Positions 1 to 9,088 of a stretch of DNA of 46,689 nt are shown piece after piece. Source of the DNA: Ignavibacteria bacterium (GTDB lineage: Bacteria > Bacteroidota > Ignavibacteria > Kapaibacteriales > UBA2268); the NCBI GenBank assembly GCA_026416955.1, contig JAOAEE010000028.1, forward strand, positions 1 to 46,689, written 5' to 3'. A program made the position numbers and the translations under genes. A model generated the notes under the pieces. It was not told where the DNA came from and did no database searches. It worked only from the letters and a program-made list of their open reading frames with translations. Positions within the stretch are counted from its first letter, which is position 1. The number at the start of each line of letters is the position of its first letter.

Positions 1-1
1 A

Positions 2-3000
2 AAAGATATTACACCCCCAACAATTTCTTCGTTTTCAATGAGTTGTACACCATCGATAACTGGAACAATTACATTTAGCGAACCAGTTTATGCCAATAAC
101 AATGCTACTGGAAACCTAACTTCTGCAAATATTAGCGTAACTAAGTCTGGTGGTAGTGCAAGTATAAATACATCGAGTATTACCCATACTGCTGGTTCGA
201 ACACTGCAACCGTAAATATTAACTGGGCTGGAACATTGAATGGATTTGAACTTGTTCAAGTCAGTACACAAAGTGGTACTTCTGTTTACGATGCTGCCGG
301 CAATGCAATGGCACATCCAACCACAGCCACAGACTATGCAAATGTGGATATCACAATTGTTTCCCATCCGAGTAATCAATCTGGTTGCGTGGGAACGAAT
401 GTCAACTTTTCTGGCTCGGCAACTGGTGGTGCTGGTTTGCAGTATAAATGGCAATTATCTACAGATGGTGGAAATAATTTCAGTGACATATCCGATGGTG
501 GTGTTTATAATGGCACATCGACTACCACTCTTGCCATCAATGGTTTAACAAGTGGTATGAATAACTATCAATATAAGCTAAAAGCATATAATGAATGCGA
601 TACTAAATATACGAATGCAGCAACCCTTACTGTGCATCCTGCTACAAATATCACTACGCATCCTTCGAATACCACAATTTGCCAAGGTTCAACCGCTACA
701 CTAACAGTTTCTGCTGTAGGTGTTTCTCTAAGTTATCAGTGGCAATTCTGGAATGGTTCTTCTTGGGCTAATGTATCAAATAATACACCAAGTGGAGCAT
801 CATATACTGGTGGTAATTCTAATCAATTGCAAATAAGTGGGTTAAGCGCTGGAACTTATGATTATCGTGTAATTGTTTACGGTGGGTGCTCTCCAACCTC
901 GGTAACCTCAAATACAGCAACTGTTACTGTAAATGCTCAACCTTCTATTACTGGAAATCCATCGGATGCGACAGTTTGTAGTGGCTCATCAACTTCATTT
1001 AGTGTTAGCTCCGCAAGTGGTACACTAAATTGGCAAGTTTCAACGGATGGAGGTAATTCATACACTGATTTAACTAACAACCCGCCTTATAGCGGAGTAA
1101 ATTCTACTACTTTAAGTATAAATAATGTTACTACTGCTCTTGATGGTTACAAATATCGTTTGAAAGCAACTTCTGGGGTATGCAATCCCCAATTTTCTAA
1201 TGCTGCTACATTAACAGTACTAACTTCTCCATCAATTAGTTCACATCCCTCAAATGCAACACAATGTCAAGGGAATTGGACACAAGGATTCTCGGTATCT
1301 GCAAGTGGAGGTTCTTTATCATATCAATGGCAATTCTCTTCAGATGGAGTTAATTGGAGTAATGTAACTAATAATACACCAACTGGTGCCACATACTCTT
1401 ATGTAGGCCCAGAATCATTAGAGGTAAACAGCAATGTAATTGCTCCTGGAACTTACTATTATAGAGTAATCGTTTCAAACACTTGTGGTAGCGTTACATC
1501 CAATAGTGCTCAATTAATTGTTAATCCACCTACTTCTATAACTACTCATCCAACGAGTGCAACTATCTGCCAAGGTCATACATCTCAGCAATTTACAGTG
1601 GTTGCTAGTTACACTGGTACACCTACTTATACTTGGCAATTTAGTTCAGATAACTCTAATTGGTCTAATGTAACGAATGGAACACCCTCGGGGGCTTCCT
1701 ATTCCGGGCAAAACACTGCGACACTTACAGTGACCACAAGTTCAATTCCACCGGGAAATAATTATTATTATCGAGTTATAGTATCTGGTGCTTGTGGTAC
1801 TGCAACATCAAATTCAGCCCAACTAACAATAAATCCCACAACCAGTATTACAACGCAACCACCATCTTCAGTGTCTGCTTGCGCAGGTGGTTCTATCAAT
1901 GTAAATATTAGTGTTTCCGCAACTGGTACATCTCTTACTTACCAATGGGAATTTAGCTCCGACCATAGTACTTGGAATTCTGTTAGTAATGGACAACCAA
2001 CTAACGCTAGTTATTCTGGTGCTACAAGCTCTACTTTAACTATTACTGGAAATGTACCTGCTGGTACTTATTATTATCGAGTTTATGTTTCGGGTAGTTG
2101 TGGTAATGTTACATCGAATGTTTGCACTCTATATGTAAATCCTCCTGCAACAATTTCGTCCCATCCATCGAATGCTAGCCAACCACAAGGAACTTGGAGC
2201 CAAAACTTCAGTATCACTGCAAGTAATTATTCAGCAATTCAATGGCAATACAGCTCTGACAATACCAATTGGTCGAATGTTTCAAATGGTATTCCAACTA
2301 ATGCTCAATACTCTGGTGCTAATACAACCACTTTAACTGTTCAAAGCACTGGTTCTGGAATCCCCGCTGGAGTATATTATTATCGTGCGCAAGTAACAGG
2401 ATGTCAGGGTACTATTAATTCTAATTCTGCAATGTTAACAGTTACCAATACTCCAACAAAACTTGCGATAATAACAACCATTGGAACCCAAGTACACAAC
2501 CAGTCATTTAACATTCAGGTTCAATCCCAAGATAATAGCAACAATCCAGCTCCTGTGAGTAGTAATACCAATGTAACGATTAGCGTTAACTCTGGTTCTG
2601 GGACTGTCACTGGCTCGGGAACGATTTCTGCTGGTACCCATACAACAACGATATCAGTAACATATTCTCTAAGTGGTTCCGATGGTGAAAACAACGTTAA
2701 TCTAAAGGCTAGCGCTTCTGGACTAAGCGATGGTGTATCGAATACATTCACTGTGCTTCCAACCGAACCGACCACGCAAGCCAGCGGAATATCTCTTGTA
2801 AGCCGAACTCAAAGTAGTATAACGGTGTCCTTTACCGCTGGAAACGGTTCTGGAAGGTTAGTTGCTGCGACTAAGAATTCATCCACGTATAATGGAAACA
2901 CGCCCACGGATGGTACTTCATACAATATTGGCGCATCTTTTGGAACTAATACTGAAATCATTCAAAAGGGTAATGTGACAGGTGCAACTGTTACTGGATT

Positions 3001-3418
3001 GAATAATGACAGCTGGGCAACCTTTAGGGTATTTGAGTATAATGGTAATAATGTCCCGAATTATAGGACTACAACAGCAAGTAATAATCCACGGGCATTG
3101 AAATCACTTCCAAAGGAAGTGCAAGTGGATGCACCTACAGCAAATTACTTCTTAATTGGAGGATTAATGCCCAATCCAGTAACGGATGAAGGATTTACTT
3201 TACATCTTGTAACCGACGTTGAGGGAACAGTTGTACTTGAAGTTGTTAATGAACTTGGTCAGATAATTCTATCAAATACCAGTTACTTAGATGCTGGAAA
3301 TCATTTTATTAACTTGAATATGCCTAATAATGGTTCACCTAATCCAGCTGGTATTTATTTCGTTCGTGTAACTTTGAACGGCGAAACACTCGTGCAAAAG
3401 TTCGTGTACTTACCGTAA
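2..3418 (+). CDS. Secreted Ig-repeat protein with T9SS C-terminal sorting domain (5' truncated)
   Basis: The frame is open to the left edge (base 2, residues KDITPPTISSFS before the first Met at base 38), so the real start lies outside the window. About seven Ig-like repeats of roughly 90-95 residues follow between bases 360 and 2450, each opening with an HPSN/HPTS-type motif, then Cys-x-Gly, a central YQWQFSSD-like core and a closing ATLTV-like strand. A filamin/Big-like domain (about 2452-2760) and a fibronectin-like domain with the FEYNGN motif (about 2765-3110) come next. The last 90 residues (GGLMPNPVTDEGF, then LVQKFVYLP at the end) are a typical type A T9SS sorting domain, so the protein is probably exported through the outer membrane and anchored or released there. 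The binding partner is unknown; an adhesin or structural role is inference. Confidence 0.9.
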   Translation, partial: KDITPPTISSFSMSCTPSITGTITFSEPVYANNNATGNLTSANISVTKSGGSASINTSSITHTAGSNTATVNINWAGTLNGFELVQVSTQSGTSVYDAAGNAMAHPTTATDYANVDITIVSHPSNQSGCVGTNVNFSGSATGGAGLQYKWQLSTDGGNNFSDISDGGVYNGTSTTTLAINGLTSGMNNYQYKLKAYNECDTKYTNAATLTVHPATNITTHPSNTTICQGSTATLTVSAVGVSLSYQWQFWNGSSWANVSNNTPSGASYTGGNSNQLQISGLSAGTYDYRVIVYGGCSPTSVTSNTATVTVNAQPSITGNPSDATVCSGSSTSFSVSSASGTLNWQVSTDGGNSYTDLTNNPPYSGVNSTTLSINNVTTALDGYKYRLKATSGVCNPQFSNAATLTVLTSPSISSHPSNATQCQGNWTQGFSVSASGGSLSYQWQFSSDGVNWSNVTNNTPTGATYSYVGPESLEVNSNVIAPGTYYYRVIVSNTCGSVTSNSAQLIVNPPTSITTHPTSATICQGHTSQQFTVVASYTGTPTYTWQFSSDNSNWSNVTNGTPSGASYSGQNTATLTVTTSSIPPGNNYYYRVIVSGACGTATSNSAQLTINPTTSITTQPPSSVSACAGGSINVNISVSATGTSLTYQWEFSSDHSTWNSVSNGQPTNASYSGATSSTLTITGNVPAGTYYYRVYVSGSCGNVTSNVCTLYVNPPATISSHPSNASQPQGTWSQNFSITASNYSAIQWQYSSDNTNWSNVSNGIPTNAQYSGANTTTLTVQSTGSGIPAGVYYYRAQVTGCQGTINSNSAMLTVTNTPTKLAIITTIGTQVHNQSFNIQVQSQDNSNNPAPVSSNTNVTISVNSGSGTVTGSGTISAGTHTTTISVTYSLSGSDGENNVNLKASASGLSDGVSNTFTVLPTEPTTQASGISLVSRTQSSITVSFTAGNGSGRLVAATKNSSTYNGNTPTDGTSYNIGASFGTNTEIIQKGNVTGATVTGLNNDSWATFRVFEYNGNNVPNYRTTTASNNPRALKSLPKEVQVDAPTANYFLIGGLMPNPVTDEGFTLHLVTDVEGTVVLEVVNELGQIILSNTSYLDAGNHFINLNMPNNGSPNPAGIYFVRVTLNGETLVQKFVYLP

Positions 3419-3432
3419 GGTAGTGTTTTGCG

Positions 3433-3468
3433 AACCGCTCCGAGAATGCTTCTCGGAGCGGTTTTTTT
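3433..3468 (+). terminator. Rho-independent terminator after the Ig-repeat gene
   Basis: A perfect 14-bp stem (3433-3446 with 3450-3463, arm AACCGCTCCGAGAA) with a 3-base loop is followed at once by a T run. It begins 14 bases after the stop codon at 3418. Confidence 0.93.
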
Positions 3469-3480
3469 ATGTAGTATTTT

Positions 3481-3488
3481 TAATTTTG
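3481..3488 (+). promoter_or_regulatory. Putative Bacteroidota-type -7 promoter element (TAATTTTG)
   Basis: TAATTTTG matches the TAnnTTTG -7 consensus known for Bacteroidota. It follows a terminator directly, and the ATG at 3496 is only 8 bases after the final G. Transcription starting about 5-7 bases downstream would leave almost no leader if 3496 is used, or about 14 bases if 3508 is used. Confidence 0.6.
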
Positions 3489-3495
3489 CTTTTTT

Positions 3496-4554
3496 ATGGG
3501 TTTGCTTATGAAAAGATTTGTTTTTGTTCTTGCACTTTTGGTACCTTTTACTTTATTTACACAGATAAAATTTGATATTTTGGATGTAGGTTCCGATAAA
3601 ATCGTTTTGGAAATAAAAAACCAAACCAAGAATGATATCGAACTTTTTATTTCGCTTGAAAAGTTTAAAAAAACAAGTTTTTATTTCAAAGAGTTGTTAA
3701 ATCCAAACACTTCTGATAAGTTGGATTATTCAAAGCTAAAACCTTTCCCTGGAATAGGTAATTTCTTATCAAAAGTTCCTAAAGGAAAAGTTCAAAAGTT
3801 TGAAATATTTTCCTTGGAACCAAAAAGGGAGTATTATATTTATGCTTTCCAAAGGTCTAAAGATAGCGTCAAAGTACTCCAAAGCTTTCTCTTCAATACA
3901 TTGGCCGAGAAACCTTCGAGGCAAGCTTCGCAATTGGCATTTTCAGAGATTACCGATACTTCAATTGTTATGTCCTGGCTGAATGGCAATGGCGAAGGAC
4001 GAATTGTAGTAATCGGTCCCCCAAAAGATTTCTCTAAACCCAAGAATGGAACTGCATATCCATCATCGCAAGTCTATGGTAAGGAGTCTTCGAAATTAGG
4101 AAATTGCTATGTTGTTTACGATGGAAAAGACCTACGACCAAAAATTACTATTTCGAACTTGAAACCTGCTACTCAATATCAAGTTTCTTTGTTCGAGTAC
4201 AATGGAAACGGAAATTATAGACATTACAATTTCGAACAAAGTTCGAACAACCCAAGGGTATTTATAACGAAAATTTCCACACCTAAAATCATTTCAATCG
4301 ATGGAACCCAGGAAGAAACTTGGTTGGTTCGTTGGGAAAAAGTAAATGGTGCAAAAACATATATTCTTGACCTTGCGTTAGATAAAGAGTTCAAAGAATT
4401 AGTTGAATCATACCAAAATTTAGACGTAGGGGACCTTGGAGAGTTCGAGTTGAGCGACTTAAAGCCAAGGACTAAATATTTTGTTCGATTAAAAGCCAAA
4501 GGGGAACACAGCGAAAGCGCTTATAGCCCAGTCTTTGAGTTTCAAACAAAATAA
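3496..4554 (+). CDS. Exported fibronectin type III-like domain protein
   Basis: 352 residues. An N-terminal signal peptide (MKRFVFVLALLVPFTLFTQ, from the second Met at base 3508) indicates export. The body has about three beta-sandwich, fibronectin III-like units, with loops such as LEPKREYYIYAF, LKPATQYQVSLFEYNGN and LKPRTKYFVRLKA. The middle unit (residues about 140-255) resembles the next-to-last domain of the preceding Ig-repeat protein, including FEYNGNGNYR and a SNNPR tail. There is no T9SS sorting domain, so a periplasmic or surface-associated location is inferred. It has its own promoter-like element and lies after a terminator, so it is probably a separate transcript. Start is 3496 or 3508; neither has a clear Shine-Dalgarno sequence. 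No enzymatic motif is visible. Confidence 0.8.
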   Translation: MGLLMKRFVFVLALLVPFTLFTQIKFDILDVGSDKIVLEIKNQTKNDIELFISLEKFKKTSFYFKELLNPNTSDKLDYSKLKPFPGIGNFLSKVPKGKVQKFEIFSLEPKREYYIYAFQRSKDSVKVLQSFLFNTLAEKPSRQASQLAFSEITDTSIVMSWLNGNGEGRIVVIGPPKDFSKPKNGTAYPSSQVYGKESSKLGNCYVVYDGKDLRPKITISNLKPATQYQVSLFEYNGNGNYRHYNFEQSSNNPRVFITKISTPKIISIDGTQEETWLVRWEKVNGAKTYILDLALDKEFKELVESYQNLDVGDLGEFELSDLKPRTKYFVRLKAKGEHSESAYSPVFEFQTK

Positions 4555-4593
4555 ACTTAGTTGCAAAGGGTTAAATTAATTAGGAAATAAAGG

Positions 4594-4630
4594 CTGCAAG
4601 GCAAAGTCGAAAAATCTATTTGCCTTGCAG
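4594..4630. terminator. Probable bidirectional terminator between convergent genes
   Basis: A 12-bp perfect inverted repeat (CTGCAAGGCAAA at 4594-4605 with its complement at 4619-4630) around a 13-base loop lies between the stop codons of two convergent genes. A T-rich tract follows on the plus strand and a weaker one on the minus strand. Confidence 0.6.
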
Positions 4631-4640
4631 TTATTAATTT

Positions 4641-6578
4641 TTACTTGGTTAGATAAAGTACTAACCCCGCGTCTTTAGAGAAGTCAATTTGTTTGTATGT
4701 ATGGGTTTCCGTCTTTACACCAATAATGTTGTATTTGTCGTCTCTTTCGAGCCATTTTATTTTGCTAACAAGTTGAACTTTAGTAAGTAATTTTCTAATG
4801 TCATCTTTGTCCAGATGAATCCATTGGAGAATATCTGAATACCACATAATCTTGTCTTTTTGGGTTAATTCGATTTCAAATTCCTCCGTATCGGTAACAT
4901 CGTAGCCACCTTCTGTTTGGGGGTATATTATTTTGTGTTTATAAATGATTTTATTCACATAGTTTTTATTGAATGGGTCCATCTCGACATACAAAGTTTT
5001 ATCGGTTTCGGTATTGCTAGTAGTTTCTTTTAAATTATAATTGAATTTGTTTCCCTGCCAAACGATACTGTTTTTGGAAGTAAAATCGAAATTAAAAGAG
5101 GAAGTATTAGAAGTTCCTTCCTCAAACATTTCGAAAACTAAATTAATGAAGAATTGCTTTAAGTGGGAATAATCGGACTTTGTTTCGGTTGGCGACCAAT
5201 AAGTAATTCCCCAAAAGTTTACAAAGGCTTGGATTTTCTTTGCGTTCTCGACTTTTGATTTATCAACGGAAAGTTCAAATTTCCCGTCAATACATTCTAC
5301 CTTAATGTTTGAATTATCAATTACTATGTAGACCGGACCACTGTAATTTATTTTATTTTTGTATTCATCTGTTTCGACCGAGAAAACTTCGCCTTTTATT
5401 TCTCCCCTTGAATAGTCTATATTAGAAATATAGACACTTAATGTTGGCATAAACAAAGCAAAGTCTTTCAATGCACACCAAATGAAATTTGGAATTAATT
5501 CGGAAGCCTGGGATTTTACACATTCAAGGTCTATGTAAGGATACCCACGATTTCCAAAAAGGGATGAGAAGTAACCATCGTCTTTGCACATTTTGATCTT
5601 GCGGCCGCTAGGAAATGTTTTGTAGTAAGTAAATTCTTTACTGTCATAATCTAAATTTTCAAGTTTTGGAGAAGAATATGCTTTTTCTCCGTTCAGTGGT
5701 TTGATTACATTAGTTCCCTGCTTACCTGAAATTGTTTCACCAGTGAAAAAGTTTGAGTTAGTAAATTTAGCAAGTGCTTCGTGAACCTCGCGAATTGTTT
5801 TAAAGGTTGAGAGTTGTGCCTTTAGGTTTGGGTCGGGTTCGCCATTTGCGTATTCTTTTGCCCAAGATGTTTTGAACATTTCTTCGTAAGGGTCTGGGCT
5901 ACCAAAAGCCCATCCCCAGGAAAGTCCCAAAGGGGCAGCGTGACTGTCGTTGCGGACGTGGGGCGGGCAAGCCATATCGGCTAAGTTGTGCAATACTTCG
6001 CCGAAGCATCTCCAAGCCTTTGCAAGAAGTTGTCTTTTTTTATTATCATCTTTTTCTTGTATTGCTTGAACAATGTATTCTTTACCCTTTTCCAAAGACC
6101 ACTTATTAGCAGAGCCTTTTGGTGTATCTCCTAAAGCCCATTCTATTGCATCAATACCAGGATTAGAATAAAAACCTTCCCAGTATGTACCGCGATTAGA
6201 AAGGTATTTTTTCCCAGAGTTCAACCCTACAGGGTCGTAGAAGTGACGAACCGCAGCAGGAACTTCTGGTTCGTCTGCAGACATTCCGCCGTGTGCAATC
6301 CATTCAGCTGGGGTAAGACTTAAGTCTGATTCACCAGTAGTTGATTCGAAGAAACCCAAGTTTGTTACTCCCGGTCCATTCATTTTGTTCAAATTATCGC
6401 TTAATTTTAATTGAAATCCATTTTCCTCGATATTAGAGTTTTTAAGCAAATCTTCTAACCATTCAACAAAAACTTTGTTTAAAGTTGTGTGGGCTTTTGT
6501 ATTTTCATAACTTACCAATGAAAAATGGATTAATAAGTAGAATGCAATTCCTAAAAAAACAAAAATTAATCGTTTCAT
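4641..6578 (-). CDS. Exported zinc-dependent phospholipase C-like (S1/P1 nuclease fold) protein
   Basis: 645 residues with an N-terminal hydrophobic signal or anchor (residues 3-23). Residues 30-232 carry the metal ligand pattern of zinc phospholipase C such as the Bacillus cereus enzyme: H30 in an early helix, D102 in SADEPEV, H112 in the hallmark HFYDP, and H197-x3-D201-x5-H207 in GEVLHNLADMACPPH, the same spacing as H118/D122/H128 of the Bacillus enzyme, then E232 in PYEEMF. The Bacillus H142 equivalent is not obvious (D229 lies nearby), and the free N-terminal Trp ligand is not apparent. The last 400 residues are unlike that family as far as I can tell and may be a beta-rich extension. 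ATG at 6578 has GAGG upstream. It starts 10 bases after the 140-residue gene, so the two form an operon. The substrate (phospholipid or nucleic acid) cannot be told from sequence. Confidence 0.65.
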   Translation of the reverse strand: MKRLIFVFLGIAFYLLIHFSLVSYENTKAHTTLNKVFVEWLEDLLKNSNIEENGFQLKLSDNLNKMNGPGVTNLGFFESTTGESDLSLTPAEWIAHGGMSADEPEVPAAVRHFYDPVGLNSGKKYLSNRGTYWEGFYSNPGIDAIEWALGDTPKGSANKWSLEKGKEYIVQAIQEKDDNKKRQLLAKAWRCFGEVLHNLADMACPPHVRNDSHAAPLGLSWGWAFGSPDPYEEMFKTSWAKEYANGEPDPNLKAQLSTFKTIREVHEALAKFTNSNFFTGETISGKQGTNVIKPLNGEKAYSSPKLENLDYDSKEFTYYKTFPSGRKIKMCKDDGYFSSLFGNRGYPYIDLECVKSQASELIPNFIWCALKDFALFMPTLSVYISNIDYSRGEIKGEVFSVETDEYKNKINYSGPVYIVIDNSNIKVECIDGKFELSVDKSKVENAKKIQAFVNFWGITYWSPTETKSDYSHLKQFFINLVFEMFEEGTSNTSSFNFDFTSKNSIVWQGNKFNYNLKETTSNTETDKTLYVEMDPFNKNYVNKIIYKHKIIYPQTEGGYDVTDTEEFEIELTQKDKIMWYSDILQWIHLDKDDIRKLLTKVQLVSKIKWLERDDKYNIIGVKTETHTYKQIDFSKDAGLVLYLTK

Positions 6579-6588
6579 TATTGCCTCG

Positions 6589-7011
6589 CTAAAATCTCAC
6601 AAGTTTCCAAACCCCATCGCCGCTTTGAGCAAAAGCTATGGTATAAGTTTTGCCATCGATTTGAATTTCGTATTCTGCATAAAAGTTGTTTGCGAAGAGT
6701 AGTTTCTTTTTTGTTAATGCTTCACCAAATTTCTTTAACAAATCTGGGTCGTTTGGAAGGTATTCTTTTGTGACATTTGCGAATTCTTCGTATGTAACTG
6801 CTAAAACGCTATCCCGAGAACCACTTTGGAAAGCATTTTCCGCTCGCTTTGCAAATGATTTCAATTCTGGTGTTTCCATTCCTATGGAATTATCATCACC
6901 CGGACCAGTTACTTTATCTGGACAGTTCGTTAGATTGAAAAAGATAAAAGCCAGAAGGAAACCAAAAATAAAAGGTTGAATAGTATACACTATCAACTTG
7001 GGGAATTTCAT
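6589..7011 (-). CDS. Small membrane-anchored or lipoprotein-like protein, function unknown
   Basis: 140 residues. An N-terminal hydrophobic segment (about residues 8-28) ends in LTNC at Cys30, an imperfect lipobox, followed by a polar Pro/Gly/Asp-rich linker. The rest is a helical stretch (residues 48-105) and a short C-terminal beta part (EYEIQIDGKTYTIAFAQ then GVWKLVRF) that looks like the end of a small NTF2-like or DUF4878-like domain; this is only a resemblance. The start at 7011 has a good ribosome site (GGAGG, 6 bases before ATG). The phospholipase C-like gene follows 10 bases downstream, so the pair is probably cotranscribed and may act together in the envelope. Confidence 0.65.
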   Translation of the reverse strand: MKFPKLIVYTIQPFIFGFLLAFIFFNLTNCPDKVTGPGDDNSIGMETPELKSFAKRAENAFQSGSRDSVLAVTYEEFANVTKEYLPNDPDLLKKFGEALTKKKLLFANNFYAEYEIQIDGKTYTIAFAQSGDGVWKLVRF

Positions 7012-7157
7012 AAAACCTCCGTGAAGTGAAAAAATAAGTTAACAAATAAAACTTGTTTATATGGATAAAATTCGGGATTATTCTGTAAATGTATCCAAAT
7101 GTTGTTTGTTTGGAAACGCTTTCGGAATTGTAATCAATTAAGATGTAAGGATATATA

Positions 7158-7187
7158 AAAAAACAAAAGCCACCTCGAAAAGGTGGC
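7158..7187 (-). terminator. Rho-independent terminator of rny
   Basis: Read on the minus strand, GCCACCT...AGGTGGC (7181-7187 with 7169-7175, loop of 5) is followed by a T-rich run (7158-7168). It lies about 27 bases past the rny stop codon. Confidence 0.85.
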
Positions 7188-7213
7188 ATAAAATCGATAA
7201 TATTATTAAGATA

Positions 7214-8776
7214 TTATTTAGCAAAGGCGAAACTTCTTCTTTCGCGAATAACAGTAACTTTTATTTGTCCGGGATATTCCATTTCTTGCTCAATTTTTTT
7301 AGCAATGTCGTGTGCAAGTTGGTCGGAAGTAATATCGTCTACTTTATCTGGTTCGACAATAACGCGAACTTCTCTTCCAGCCTGAATTGCAAAGGTCTTT
7401 TGAACACCTTGGAAACTTTGGGCAAGAACTTCGAGTTTTTCTAATCTTTTAACGTAATTTTCCAAGGATTCTCTCCTTGCTCCGGGTCGGGCACCGCTAA
7501 TGCTGTCGGCTGCTTGGACAAGAACAGCATAAGGAGTTTCCATATCAATATCTTCGTGGTGGGCACCAATAGCATTGGCAACAGCGGGATGTTCCTTATA
7601 TTTCTTAGCGAGTTCATATCCAATCAATGCGTGTGGTCCTTCTGTATTCTGGTCGACGCATTTGCCGATATCGTGCAAAAGACCAGCTCGTTTAGCTATT
7701 TGTGGGTCAAGACCGAGTTCTGCTGCCATAATCCCACAAAGGTAAGCCACTTCGATGGAATGATTTAAGAGGTTTTGCCCGTAACTTGAACGGTATTTCA
7801 TTTTACCAACTAAACGTACAAGTTCAGGGTGTAGGTTATGGATACCAAGTTCAAGTGTTGTTTGCTCTCCAACTTTGATGATTTCTTCTTCAAGTTCGTT
7901 GCGTACTTTTTCAACGACTTCTTCTATACGGGCTGGGTGAATTCTACCATCTTGCATAAGGCGTTCAAGGGCAATTTTAGCGACTTCTCGACGGAACGGG
8001 TCGAAACCAGAAATTACAACTGCCTCCGGTGTGTCGTCAATAATTAAGTCGACACCAGTAGCCGATTCGAATGCACGAATGTTTCGGCCTTCTCTACCGA
8101 TAATTCTTCCTTTCATTTCGTCGGATTCGAGGGTTACAACAGATACTGTACTTTCGATGCTATGGTCGGAAGCAGTCCTTTGAATTGCTTCCAAAATGAT
8201 ATTTCTTGCTTCGCGTTGAGCGTTTTGCTTGGCTTCGTCGCGTATTTGTTTGATATATTGAGCAGCATCGGCTTTTGCTTCGTTGATTAGATTGTCCATT
8301 AAGATTTTTTTTGCTTCTTCGCTTGAAAGACCACTTATTTCTTCCAACTTTTTGATTTGTGCAATCTTTAAGCTTTCAATTTCATCAAGTTTTTGTTTGA
8401 TTTGGGCTTCCTTTTGCTTTAGGTCTTGCTCGGTCAGTTCGAGCTGCTTTTCTTTTTTCGAAAGTAATTCTTGCTTGGAGTTTAGAGCTTCTTCTTGCGA
8501 TTTAAGAAGTTTTTCTTGCGCTTGTATTTTGGTTTTTCTTTGCTGATATTCATTTTCAAATTCTTGTTTTCTTTTGTGCCATTCTTCTTTAACTTCGAGT
8601 AATTTTTCTTTTTTTAGGTTGTTAGCCTCTTTTTCTGCCTCTTTGATAATGTTATTTGCTTTTTCTTCTGCTTCTTTTATTTTCGAAGAAAAGGATTTTT
8701 GAGTAATAAAGTAAGCAACTCCAAAACCAAGCAAAAGCCCAACTATTGCTCCAACAACGATAATGACTTCGTTCAT
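7214..8776 (-). CDS. rny: Ribonuclease Y
   Basis: 520 residues, the usual length. Domain order is diagnostic: one N-terminal transmembrane helix (residues 4-24), a long charged coiled coil (about 28-200), a KH domain with [15 protein letters not shown] (223-237), and an HD phosphohydrolase domain with the metal-binding HD pair at H368-D369 (AGLLHDIGK). RNase Y is a membrane-tethered endoribonuclease that initiates mRNA decay and processing. ATG at 8776 is preceded by GGAAGG. It follows the 6S-like RNA, which ends in its own T run, so rny may be transcribed partly from a separate start in the 72-base gap. Confidence 0.97.
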   Translation of the reverse strand: MNEVIIVVGAIVGLLLGFGVAYFITQKSFSSKIKEAEEKANNIIKEAEKEANNLKKEKLLEVKEEWHKRKQEFENEYQQRKTKIQAQEKLLKSQEEALNSKQELLSKKEKQLELTEQDLKQKEAQIKQKLDEIESLKIAQIKKLEEISGLSSEEAKKILMDNLINEAKADAAQYIKQIRDEAKQNAQREARNIILEAIQRTASDHSIESTVSVVTLESDEMKGRIIGREGRNIRAFESATGVDLIIDDTPEAVVISGFDPFRREVAKIALERLMQDGRIHPARIEEVVEKVRNELEEEIIKVGEQTTLELGIHNLHPELVRLVGKMKYRSSYGQNLLNHSIEVAYLCGIMAAELGLDPQIAKRAGLLHDIGKCVDQNTEGPHALIGYELAKKYKEHPAVANAIGAHHEDIDMETPYAVLVQAADSISGARPGARRESLENYVKRLEKLEVLAQSFQGVQKTFAIQAGREVRVIVEPDKVDDITSDQLAHDIAKKIEQEMEYPGQIKVTVIRERRSFAFAK

Positions 8777-8848
8777 AGTTCTACCTTCCGTAAACTAAAC
8801 CAAATAATAATAGACGAATAAAAAAATACAAATTAATAAAATATAAAG

Positions 8849-9072
8849 AAAAAACCGCATTATCGCCTTGCCCATTCACAATACTGAGTCGGAAAGAACC
8901 CAATCCGACACAGTGGGTACCATCCTGACTATATTTTGCTTCCACTGGACATCTTTGAAGATGTCGCCACAATAAGTGGCTGAGGCCTGCAATTTATAGC
9001 CAGAGCCTGGTTCCCTTTTATTATCACTAACAGTTCTTCCGCTCATTTGGGGGCAAGGCTCTAATGCGGCTT
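8849..9072 (-). ncRNA. ssrS: 6S RNA (regulator of RNA polymerase)
   Basis: Read on the minus strand, the segment folds as one long rod. The ends pair as GCCGCATTA with TAATGCGGT, then GCCTTGCCC with GGGCAAGGC. Further in, CGGAAGAAC pairs with GTTCTTTCCG, GGGAACC with GGTACCC, and TGGCTATA with TATAGTCA, around local hairpins GCCAC-TTATT-GTGGC and GACATCTT-CA-AAGATGTC. A T run (complement of 8849-8854) ends it like a terminator. An about 220-nt, rod-shaped RNA directly downstream of zapA is the classical context of 6S RNA, which binds the housekeeping RNA polymerase and mimics an open promoter. No clear -7 element lies just upstream, so it is likely processed from the zapA transcript (17-base gap). 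The assignment rests on fold and context, not on a database match. Confidence 0.75.
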
Positions 9073-9088
9073 AAAATTTCAAAGAACG

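Noticed and set aside
360-2450. Possible tandem DNA repeat or CRISPR-like array in the Ig gene
   Set aside because: Repeats exist at protein level only, with period near 280-290 bases and heavy divergence in DNA; this is domain duplication.
8781-8972. 63-codon minus-strand reading frame between zapA and rny
   Set aside because: It falls within the 6S-like RNA rod and its terminator; no domain and no ribosome site.
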